Shown: positions 53,353 to 63,110 of the stretch, one piece after another
Position numbering within the stretch: position 1 is the first letter of the stretch
Layout of the letters: each line of letters starts with the position of its first letter
Translations under genes and position numbers: made by a program
Assembly (NCBI GenBank): GCA_025506515.1
Contig: CM046458.1
Location: forward strand, 38,307,940 to 38,371,939
Reading direction: 5' to 3'
DNA from: Flaveria trinervia
Taxonomy: Eukaryota; Streptophyta; Magnoliopsida; Asterales; Asteraceae
DNA length: 64,000 nucleotides
Notes under the pieces: generated by a model
Databases searched by the model: none
Seen by the model: the letters and a program-made list of their open reading frames with translations, nothing else
What the model was told of the DNA's origin: nothing

Positions 53353-54243
53353 TGACAGGATCAGTGATCACAAGTTTGATGTTTCAGAATGTAAAGCAGC
53401 GGAATACAAAACGAATTAGACAAATTGTAGCAAGCAAACAATATATGTAAGCGTTAAGATCGCATACGGTTATAGGGAGAGAATATGAATTTCTGATTTC
53501 TAGGAATGTTTATAGATGTAGAATATTTCTAATCAAATCAATCAATCATTCCATTCAATTGCTCATATCGCTCCATGATTACAATGGGTTGTCACTCCTT
53601 ATATAGAGTGCAACAGTCACTGCTGTTATCACGGAAAGTGACAACTGGCAGATCCAATACAGAAATAACTAAATCTTAACAAACTACTGAAATGTTCACA
53701 AACTGAGAACATATCAGCAGGTTAAGTACAAAATATAAAACTACTGAAACTACAACGACTGAAGAACAAGCTCTTCAGTCGTTTTACAAAACTACTGAAA
53801 CATAAAAACTAAAACTACTGATATCACAACTACTGAAGAAGTACTCTTCAGCAGTTGTGACAAACTACTGAGGCTTCAGTACTTGGTCTTCAGACTTTGA
53901 CCTTCAGGCGTTTCATCAGCTGATGACTTCAGTAGATATCATCAGCTGATGTCTTCAGTCTTTGTCTTCAGACTTTGTACATCAGTTGTTGATCTTCAGT
54001 ACTTGTGAACTCTTCAGCTGTTGTACTTCAGTACTTTGGTCTTTCAGCTTCAGCACTTGTGTTCTTCAGCTGTTGTACTTCAGCACTTTGGTTCTTCAGC
54101 TGTTAAGGTCTTCAGCACTTGATCTTCAGCTGTTGAAGTCTTCAGTACTTGTCAAACTACTGATGAGGCTTTCAGCAGTTGTTGTGATAGTGTGGGACTT
54201 AGAGATTTTCTGATCTTGGCTCATTGGTTCTTTTGGTCCAACA
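53353..54243 (-). repeat. E5 5' LTR (891 bp)
   Basis: Plus-strand TGACAGGATCAGTG to GGTCCAACA. Differs from 41739-42636 by four short deletions (2, 1, 2 and 2 bases, together the 7-base length difference) and one small change near 53810. Array about 53690-54190, TATA box near 53594-53610. Confidence 0.94.
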
Positions 54244-55566
54244 GTCTTGGATGATTGATGATCTTCTGTTTAGCAGTATTTCAATCTTTGTACTTTCTGT
54301 AGAAGTTCAGAGTCTCCATCTTTTCATCGGTTTGTGATACCAGATTCAGCATAACTCTCGAAGGAGCAGCTTTAGAGACAACTTTGTTGACAAGTATTTG
54401 GGTTGGGTTATCCTCCTCATAAGAAGTGATTTGGACTTTCAAAGAGCTAGCAGAGTCACCAAACTCAAAGGTTCTGTAGAAATGGAGATGGTTGGGCTGA
54501 TTGGATAGGTGAATAGTGAATAGGAGATAAGTGTGGAAAAGTAATGGGATGTGTTCGGGGAGATTGTTTTTGTGAGCTGTGAGGTGTTTACAGTGAGGTT
54601 CTTTATGGAGATGAAGTGGTAGAGGTGCAAGGGAGATGCCGAATCACGAATTTCGGTTTAGTGTGAGGGTCACCCCCTACATCAACCTGGGGTGACACTG
54701 ACCTTGGCCTATTAATGTCTTCAGCTTGCTCATTAGCAGTGTGCTGAACATGAGCAACTTGTTCTTCAATTTGCTCATCAGCTGGAGCATGTTTTTCTTC
54801 ACCTTGTTCATCAGGATTAATCTGTTGAAGCATCCAAGGTGGAAGAGGAGAGTGAGCTCCACTGTAAAAATTTCTAGGATCCCTCTTCTAATGTACTTAT
54901 ATGACTTAACACATAGTGAGGGATATCTAGAACTGGTCCATCAGCCACTAGATTGATGAATGCTTCATTTATGAGACATTGGATGAACCTTGGGTACATT
55001 AAGAACTTGTACCTCCTTCCTTCTTGTATGTTGGATACTAGGCCATTAAAGACATAAGCTGACATATTGAATGGTGTATTTGTGCATAAAGCACAGATTG
55101 TTGTTGAAGTAGTAACAGGGATATCATCCATCCTGTTTTGTTTTTAGATAAGCAGTGTTGATGGATGGATCAAAATCTCCATGGCAAGTCTACCAATCCC
55201 TTCACAATCTGTTTTCCTTCAAAACCCCCCTTCATATCCAATCTTAGTAAAAAAAGTGTAATATCATCATCTTCTGCATCATTACCAAACTGCAGACACT
55301 GTCTGATAGTTTCTTCAGTGATTGTCAGTGTATGCTCATCATCAAACTCCTAGATAAATTCTTAACACCATCAGCCTCTATCACTTCAGCAGAGTTCTAG
55401 AATGATCTTATGAGTTCTCATATATGATAGGTCTGACAGTGATAGCATAAGCCAATCTTGTTATGGAGATGAATCTGATCATGTCTCTGAGCCTCTCAGC
55501 CTCGGGTACATCAGGGTCTAGAAAACCACTGACATTGTGGAGCTTGGTCCACAAGATGTTAGCCAT
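54244..55566 (-). pseudogene. E6 ORF3, N-terminal part
   Basis: ATG at 55566 gives MANILWTKLHNVSGFLDPDV, AITVRPIIYEN then a frameshift. MSAYVFNGLVSNIQEG and FLMYPRFIQCLINEAF follow (55131-54874), then Glu/His-rich ADEQIEEQVAHVQHTANEQA (54833-54603) and Pro/Ser-rich sequence to the E5 insertion. Same domain as E4 27617-28440. Confidence 0.78.
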
Positions 55567-56210
55567 GTACCCTACATTAAAGGCATATGAGTTAGATTAA
55601 TGATAATATATGTACTTCTTTAAGCAGCATTCATCATTTTGACTTTTGAGGGTTAAATGTGAACATCTGAGGGTACTGTTCCATAGGAATTATTTCAGAT
55701 TAAGATATTGTCATGAATACTCATTGTTATTTGATTTTTCATGTTTGAAAATCAAATTTTGATGTTTTTGACTGTTAATTGGATTTTATTTCAAGTTTTG
55801 ATTTCAACATTTCGATTTCATGATGCTATGTTCATGTGAACAACATAACTTTGAGATTTTCATATTGAATCGTATTTTACTAAGTTTGCATGTTCATTGA
55901 AGTCGAAAATGTTCATCTTTTCTTGGAATAAATCTGATTTTGGGTGTTCTTTGTTAATCTAGGGTTCTAAGTTCATTATCAGTTCAAACGTCCGACACAT
56001 TAGGTTAAAACAATGTAAAAAGTTTCACCTTTTGTTGGATAATACTATTGTGTAGTATCTAATATAAGGATAGATTGGGTGAAATGAACTTGCATCTTTG
56101 ATTGTTAAAGAAGAAGTTGATTAGATGATTGATGAAGATGAACAGTGTTTTCGCTCGTCGCACTATAGAGTCTCTCAAATTTGAAAAGTATTAAATGACC
56201 TCTTGAACTT

Positions 56211-56223
56211 GCTTTAAATAGTC
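56211..56223 (-). promoter_or_regulatory. TATA-like box of E6 spacer promoter
   Basis: GACTATTTAAAGC, identical to E4 29077-29089 although the surrounding sequence has diverged. Downstream of the hairpin array. Confidence 0.5.
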
Positions 56224-56264
56224 AAAAAATGGCTTTTACAAAATTTTACAAGTCTTAGAACAAA

Positions 56265-56890
56265 TGCGGTTAGATTTTTAATTCACAGTGTAGCAAATGC
56301 GGATGGTTTTTAAACATCCGTATTTGTTTACTGTTGTGAATGCGAAAGAGTAAAACTTATGAGTTTGGACATCCGCAATTGCACACTGTAACAAATGCGG
56401 AACTTTGAATACTTAAGTTTTCTTCTATCCGTATTTGTGCACTATGGCAGATGCAGAAGAATGAAGTTCATCAGCATTTGTGAACTGTAACAAATGCGGT
56501 TGATTAAACTTGTTCAGCATTTGCTCACTATAGCAACTGCGATAAAATTTCAACATTTACTTGATCATCATTCATTGTGACAGAAGAGATTAAGCACTTA
56601 TTTATTTTTGTTTGAAAGTACATGAAAATTGAAGACACATCCACAAATGCGAACGATGAGGAAATCAACAAATGCAGAAGTGTAAATTTCATCTGCATTG
56701 ACAAATGCGGAAGAACATTTCTGTTCTGCATAGGTTTTAACGCTTCAAATTTTTCATGTATACTTGTTACACACCAATGCAGTAGAGTATAATCTTTGTC
56801 CATATTAGTTGCATTTAGAAATAAATAGTTACCTGTATTGGTTATATGCATGGGTTACCTTCACCTGCATTAACCAATGCACTTACCTGC
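56265..56890 (-). repeat. family B hairpin array in E6 spacer
   Basis: Half-sites TAGCAAATGCGGATG and CATCCGTATTTG in both orientations, more degenerate than in E4. Confidence 0.78.
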
Positions 56891-57220
56891 ATTAACTTTT
56901 GAACTTAATCAAAGGTTAATGTTTCTATTTTGTTTTTTCTTGTTATGAAGAGATGTCATGGATTGATTTTTCTTATGAAGTTGTTGACTGTTAAGGTTGT
57001 CAATTCTTTCTTGGATTGACTTGTATGTCAGAAGCGATACAAGTTTCCCATTGTTTGATTGATCTTGGACTTTTCTTGCTTCCAAGAATCTGCATAGGCC
57101 GAGATAATATGGTATAACTTCTACATCAACACATGTATTTTCTTTTGTTTTGTTTTTAATTTTAAGAAAGTAATTTAAGATAGTAAAAATTTATATAGAC
57201 TTAATCAAAAATTTTAAATT

Positions 57221-57232
57221 ACTCCCCCTAAA
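57221..57232 (-). other. purine-tract-like motif in E6 spacer
   Basis: TTTAGGGGGAGT in element direction, about 950 bases past the RNase H stop, with the same core as the true tract AGGGGGAGTAT of the element. Confidence 0.55.
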
Positions 57233-58178
57233 GTTTATATCCACATTTGGATAGAAACTTTAAATATTTAAAAAACTTTTTGAATACAATTTTGATTATT
57301 AATAATGAAGAGAAATATATATCTTTTGTTGGGATCATATTAATCTTCCATTACACATGTGCATCCTTATGATAAAATGGACATGTTTATGAACTTGATG
57401 ATTGAAGGTATGTTTGTCCTCTTAAACTCATACCAGGTTGATAATTTGATGCAAGTGATATTTATCATAATTTTGATTGATTTAATTATTCAACATGTAC
57501 CTCACACACAAAAGCATGGAATGATAAACCATCCTTATACAATGCATGGTAGAACTTTTTCACAACTTTTCTTACCAGGTTACTTAAGTTATGAGACCTC
57601 ATTTGCACTAATCCTCATTGGGATTCTTTTACTTTGATCCTTCTCATGATGATCCACATTGGGATTCTTTTCACTTCACTTTGGAAGGTGATCCGTGATG
57701 GATTCTTTTGTTCATTCACTTGGAATGTATTGCTTTTATAGATTCATCCAATTGGATGTGTTCCTCATTGGGAATCTTTTGGATCAGTACATCTGCACTA
57801 TGTGCTTGTTTCATCAGGTCTTTACTCAGCAAAACAAAGATGAAACTTGATGTAGGCGAAAGAGATTCATAAAGTATCATTACCTAGTGTGTTTAGGTTA
57901 CTACAAACACATGCACTCAGATAAGCCAATACATACCTGTACTTTAAGATGAGTGTTGCACTATTGAATAAGATTTTAATTCATCACTGCATATATCTTC
58001 TCTTCCAAGATGAGCCTACCAACATATCTGGTAAGTCATGACAATCTCTCAAATTTTGAAATTAAGCACAGTGAATGATATAATGATTGTAATTATATCA
58101 TTTCCTATAATATTCTTTTCTTCATCAAAATGACTCTTATTGTGATTTTTGATTTTTTTAAAATTTTTTGATGTTTTG

Positions 58179-58984
58179 ATTGGTTTTACTCAAGGTTAAT
58201 CATGCCAATTGATTGAACTAGGAATTGAAACCTACTAGGTTTAAATGCCTTAGTAAATAAATCAGTCAATTGATTTCAGTGGGTACTTGAATCAATTTGA
58301 TTAATCCCTTTTCAGCACAGTCTCTCAAAAGTGATATCTAATTTCAATGTGTTTTGTTTTTGAGTGTTGAATTGGATTATTTGTAGTAAAAACAGTTGTT
58401 GTGTTGTCAATGTGAATTGGTGTGTGCAAGAAGTTAAAACCATAATCAAGCATCTGGTTTTGAATCCAGAGTACTTGAGAGCAACAAGCTGATGCTGCAA
58501 TATACTTAGTTTCTGCAGTTGAGACAGATATATTTGTCTGCTTCTTGCACTGTCATGAGACTAGTTTGGGACCAAAAATGACAACCGCCAGAGGTGGATT
58601 TCCTATTAAAGTTGCATCCTCCATAATCACTATTAGTGAAGGCATAGAGATTGAAGTCTCCTTCCTTTGGATACCAGAACCCAAGAGCAGGTTTGCCCTT
58701 AAGATATCTGAATATCCTCTTGACAGCATTCACATGAGATTCTTTAGGATCAGCTTGATATCTGGCACACACACAAGCACCAAACATAATGTCAGGCCTA
58801 CTGGCTGTTAGATACATAAGTGAACCGATCATAGATCAATAGTGAGTCTGATCCACTGATTTTCCTTCTAGATCAGGTCCAATCTTCATTTTAGTATCCA
58901 CATGAGTTCTAATAGACTGACAATCAGCAAAGTGGAACTTCTTCAACATAGTTTCCATATATTTTGATTGATTGATGAAGATTT
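58179..58984 (-). pseudogene. E6 RNase H and RT end
   Basis: GSLMYLTASRPDIMFGACVC, RIFRYLKGKPALGFWYP, FTNSDYGGCNF (catalytic Asp replaced by Asn), a frameshift near 58550, then decayed sequence to a stop at 58179. Cut at 58984 by E8; the RT continues at 62162. Confidence 0.88.
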
Positions 58985-59458
58985 TGTTGGGTTCAAAAAG
59001 GATAGTTTATATTATCAACATAGTACAATTCAACAAAAGTCAATGTTACGGTCAAAGTCAACAAGAAAAGGCAAATAAAGCATTCGAGACAAAGACCCGA
59101 GACGAGACGTTGAAGATATATTGTGACTGGGATCTTTATTGTAATAAATATATTTTGTGTCAACAAAATATATTTAATCTAGTTTTAGTTTATTTGTAAA
59201 TCTCTCTAATTAGTCTAAGTCTAGGGGTTTAATGTATAATTAGTGGATATTATATTCATTATATAAAGAGTAATTAGGGTTTAGGTGCTTGAAAAAGAGC
59301 CAAGGATTGGGAGGTTTTCAGGTAAACAACATTCTAGCAATCCTTATGGATCAAAGTGAGGATTTTCATTGTGTTCTTCCTTGTTTATCAAGATTATATG
59401 TCATTTTGATCCAAAATCTTCACTATTTTCATTGATTCAAGTGTTTTGTGGACCTACA
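58985..59458 (+). repeat. E8 5' LTR (474 bp)
   Basis: TGTTGGGTTCAAAAAG to GTGGACCTACA. Compared with the 3' LTR it has several C-to-T type changes (TTCAAA against TCCGAA), as expected of methylated DNA. Confidence 0.92.
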
Positions 59459-59461
59459 ATT

Positions 59462-59473
59462 TGGTATCAGAGC
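59462..59473 (+). other. E8 primer-binding site
   Basis: TGGTATCAGAGC, three bases after the LTR; initiator tRNA-Met type. Confidence 0.93.
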
Positions 59474-61630
59474 CTAATTGAGATTCATGTTGAATGAAAT
59501 GTGAAGATTTGTTATCGTTTTCACACCCATGAAAACTCACATATGCTTCTGCTTCATTTGATCTTCAAGAATTTAAATAACACAACCCCAGTTTGATGTT
59601 TCTATTCCTTAAATGATTCCTTGTTCACTCCCAAGCCTTATCTCCATAACCACTTTACTCTTTCAAACACATAACTGATTACACTTCAACTCATGATCTC
59701 CAAATCAAAACCGATTACAATCTCAACACTCATCTCCCTCTTCCTTCTCATTCGATCACAAGGCAGTATGAGGAATCAAATGAGTTGTTTTGAGGTGAGT
59801 GGATTACCGGCGCACAACAATGTATTGGTGTGGTAGTGGTGGCACAAGAGTAGTGGTTCAAGGGCGTAGGGGTGCAACAACGGCTTAGGGGGCACAACAA
59901 GGGTTGGTTCTGTTTTGAAGGTGCATAATGGGCTGATATTTCATAGCAAGTAGTTTAATTGAGCATGAACATTGGCTGCTGAAGAAATTCAAAATTGTTT
60001 TTGGTATAGGCTGTAGTTTTATTTGCTAAGTTTGTATTTAGACAAACTAGGTGTTGTAGGTGTGGTTGTTGCTTGGTTATAAATGATAGTGAATGTGAGT
60101 GAGGTTGTGAGGGGGTGGTTTAGGGCTGCAAAAGTCGATTGAGTATGGACAGGGGTTAGTTGGTGAACGATAACACTAGTAACTAAGGGGGCTGCTAGTG
60201 GTATGGTTGTTGTGTTAGTGAGACCGGTGAGGGTGAGTTCAATAAAAAGTTTAGAAGCTGCAATTTGTTTGTGCGGATTTTGGGCTGCACAAATGTGTGG
60301 TTTTTGTTGAGTGGTAAGTGATAATGGCTGCATTTTGTTAAGGTTAATGGTGCTTTGGACAAGGAATGGGGTTAAGAATGAGTTGAATGGGGTTTTGAGG
60401 TGATTGAATGGGTTTGTTATTGATGATGAGATCAATGGTGTTTTGGGGCTGATCTGATTAGTGCAGGGGCTGCACTAAGAAAATGTTGCAGGGGCTATTA
60501 GGGTTTTTTTAGGACAATTATAGGCTGTTTTTAGTATTGTTTGATGAGGTTTCGGGTGGTTTGAGGCTTTTGAGGGCTGTTTGAGCTGATATAGATGATC
60601 AAGAGGCTGCTCAAGATTAGATTAGTTTAGATTGAGTGCTTCAAGATGTGGGCTGCTGTTTTGCCAAATTCACTACCGTTTAAAGGTTGCTTGAGTGATG
60701 ATGAGAACGGTGAGGTCGAAAACAAGTTTAGAAACAATAACTTGAATGCTATTAATGTGATTTTGCAGCAGCTTGTGGTTTATTATGAATGTAACAGTGG
60801 AGGGGCTACTAAATATTCATTTAATGATAAAAGAGTTTCGAGGCTGATATGGTTTAGTATGGCAGGTTATAAAGATTTTGTTTGTAAAGTAGGCTTCTGA
60901 TATATATGATGTTGTTTGTTGATTCTTTTGGTGCGTTGGATGGTTGGGGCTGTTTTTGTAGAGATTTTGGGCTGCATAGCGGCTGTGTTGAAAAGGTTTG
61001 AAAATGTTGCAGGAGGATTTTTATGTTGCGACTGCTTGTTGTTTGTTTAATATTGGTGAGCTAGGCTGCAAGAAGTGTTAGTAAATGGTGTGATTAGATG
61101 CTGCAGTAGAATGCATTGGCTGTTTGTGAATGTTAAAATGTGTGCAGGGGTGGTTTTGTAGCTATTTTTTGCTGTAATTATTGAGTAATGGCTGTAGGGG
61201 GCTGTTTTGGTTCGATTGAGGGTTGCATTATGGTTTATACTCTGCACATATATGGTTAAGAGGTGTTGAGGGCTGCAGGATTATGGCTACAGATAGAGGT
61301 GATTTGGGGGTGTTGTAGTTGTGATGATATGATCGATGCAGAGGGCTGAAGGGGCTGGACTTTTGGATATTTTGGTTTATGATTGGTGCAAATTGTTTGG
61401 ATGAATGCAGCAGGGAAGTTGTTTGAACAAGTGTGTAGCCAAATGAAATGAATGAAGAGCAACTAGGTTGTTTTGTAAAGGTTAGAAGCTGCTTGGGTGT
61501 TGTTTTTTATGGCTATGGCTGCAAAATGGTTTTGACGAGATTCTGAAAGCTTTAATCTAGGGGAGATTGAAGATCATTCTTTAGTTGACTTCTTGGTGTA
61601 AAATTTGATTAAAGATGATGATAATGATAG
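59474..61630 (+). other. E8 internal region, non-coding, GGCTG-rich
   Basis: No retrotransposon protein is found. From about 59960 to 61530 the motif GGCTG (mostly GGCTGC or GGCTGT) occurs more than twenty times on the plus strand and hardly at all on the minus strand. Spacing is irregular. Minus-strand open frames (for example 60019-60435) follow from low stop density and have no features. Confidence 0.75.
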
Positions 61631-61645
61631 ACTAAGGGGGAGTAT
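61631..61645 (+). other. E8 polypurine tract
   Basis: ACTAAGGGGGAGTAT abutting the 3' LTR. Same core as the large families, which could thus supply enzymes in trans. Confidence 0.88.
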
Positions 61646-62161
61646 TGTTGGGTCCGAAAAGGATAGTCTATATTATCAACATAGTACAATTCAACAAAAG
61701 TCAATGTTATGGTCAAAGTCAACGTTACAGTCAAAATCAACTAGAAAAGGCAAATAAAGCATTCAAGAGAAAGACCCGAGATGAGACGTTGAAGATATAT
61801 TGTGACTGGGATCTTTATTGTAATAAATATATTTTGTGTCAACAAAATATATTTAATCTAGTTTTAGTCATGTTTTAGTTTATTTGTAATTTTCTCTAAT
61901 TAGTCTAAGTCTAGGGGCTAAATGTATAATTAGTGGATATTATATTCACTATAAAGATAAGAGTAATTAGGGTTTAGGTGCTTGAAAGAAAGCCAATGAT
62001 TGGGAGGTTTTCATGTAAACAACATTCTTGCAATGCTTATGGATCAAAGTGAGGATTTTCATTATGTTCTTGTGTGTTCTTCCTTGTTCATCAAGATTAT
62101 ATGTCATTTTGATCCAAAATCTTCACTATTTTCATTGATTCAAGTGTTTTGTGGACCTACA
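61646..62161 (+). repeat. E8 3' LTR (516 bp)
   Basis: TGTTGGGTCCGAAAAG to GTGGACCTACA. Longer than the 5' LTR through a duplicated segment of about 20 bases (GTCAAAGTCAACGTTACAG region, near 61715) and an extra TCATGTTTTAGT near 61868. Confidence 0.92.
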
Positions 62162-62292
62162 GATTCTATTAGTTGTTTGTTGGACTTGCACCCCTGGAAA
62201 GAAAGTGAGTTCCCCTACTACACTCATTTGAAATTCTAAATGCATAAGGTCTTCAAAGTCTTTACAGAGTTGCTTGTTTGTTGAGCCAAAAA
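62162..62292 (-). pseudogene. E6 RT fragment between E8 and E7
   Basis: Continues E6 RT after E8; aligns with 32480-32610 of E4 (reading toward KTNNQLCKVFEDLM and FQMSAMGELTFFLG). Cut by E7 just before the YVDD codons. Confidence 0.82.
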
Positions 62293-63069
62293 TTACAGGA
62301 TAGTTGAAGGGTTAGTTACAAAACAACAACACAGAGAGGAGATTTACTAAACTTTAATCAAACAGTAAACTGGATTAACCAAGTGTTGAGATACTAAGTA
62401 CACAAGTAATGCAGGAGACAGAACACAAAGAACACAAGTGTTTGGTTTTCAAGAATGCAGTATATTGCCTTCTCTATGTTCTATTACAAGTGTTACAAAG
62501 CATATTCGAAGGATACAAGAACATGAGATACTTATACTACATCCTACAGCTGGCTATACTTTGAAAGCCAGCTGGATACAATTGACTAGACACAAACAAA
62601 ATCAATTGTAGAGTCAAAAGGCATATTGCCTTTTGACTTGTGACTATGACATGCCATAGCTCACATCCTTATCTATTACAAAAAGGATAAAGTACATAAA
62701 GTAGAAAGTTACAGACTCAATACCTCAATGTACAGTTACCAAAAGCATGGACCTTTTCACCAACTCATGTAAGTTGGTGACTTGCAGAGGCACAGCGGAA
62801 AGGTGTCCAGCTTTTTGGAACAGTATATCAGATAAAGCATGTTACTAAAAATCTTCGGAAGAAATCTATCTTCATGAACTTGAAGCTTCGGAAGACTTCA
62901 TGTTTAGCTTCGAAAAATGTTGGTCTTGGCTTTGGAAGATTTCACACTTAGAGTATTTTTTCTGTTTCATGTGTGAAACTTCCTAAGCTTCTTCTTTAAT
63001 GTACTTGTGTTGCATGCAGGAAAGACCAAAGATGTTTAGGTTGCATCAGCCTCTTCATTAATCTCTACA
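62293..63069 (-). repeat. E7 3' LTR (about 777 bp)
   Basis: Plus-strand TTACAGGATAG to AATCTCTACA. Contains CTTCGGAAG-type motifs (62850-62960), the inverted repeat CACCAACTCATGTAAGTTGG, and a TATA-like GTAGTATAAGTATC (62527-62540 in element direction). Similar to the E1 LTR. Confidence 0.87.
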
Positions 63070-63082
63070 AACTCCCCCTAGG
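63070..63082 (-). other. E7 polypurine tract
   Basis: CCTAGGGGGAGTT in element direction, abutting the LTR start TGTAGAG. Confidence 0.86.
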
Positions 63083-63110
63083 CTGATGCTACCAAAACAC
63101 TTTGAAAACT

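Larger units (their letters stand above)
41739..54243 (-). mobile_element. E5: family C Copia element, complete and youngest
   Basis: 12.5 kb, inserted in E6 ORF3. Two nearly identical LTRs, PBS, Gag, protease-integrase, RT, RNase H, ORF3 and purine tract are all present. GTCTT occurs on both sides (41729-41733 and 54244-54248); the left copy is separated from the LTR by GAATT, so the target duplication is not certain. Gag and protease-integrase are open over long stretches; RT and ORF3 have single-base frameshifts. Confidence 0.93.
55567..58178 (-). other. E6 pol-ORF3 spacer, non-coding
   Basis: Same order as in E4 but with a single copy of the 474-bp unit: purine-tract-like motif (57230-57221), hairpin array (56890-56265), TATA-like box (56223-56211), AT-rich leader with possible donor AAAAG-GTGAAAC near 56035 and acceptor CTTTAATGTAG just before the ATG. 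Open frames here are not protein-like. Confidence 0.7.
58985..62161 (+). mobile_element. E8: small non-autonomous Copia-type element
   Basis: 3.2 kb, plus strand, inserted in E6 RT. Two LTRs, PBS directly after the first, purine tract directly before the second, but no Gag or Pol in the 2.2-kb interior. Flanks GATTT (58980-58984) and GATTC (62162-62166) are a target duplication with one change; E4 shows GATTC at the uninterrupted site. It must use proteins of another element. Confidence 0.9.
38312..62292 (-). mobile_element. E6: family B Copia element, carries E5 and E8
   Basis: Minus-strand element in the E1 3' LTR. 3' LTR, purine tract, ORF3 (split by E5), spacer, RNase H and RT (split by E8) and then E7, inserted in RT at 62292. 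Gag, integrase and 5' LTR lie to the right of the window. Closely similar to E4 throughout. Confidence 0.88.

Noticed and set aside
60019..60435. 138-codon minus-strand frame in E8, Thr/Pro-rich
   Set aside because: Antisense to the element and without domains; arises from the G-rich sense strand with few stops in the complement.
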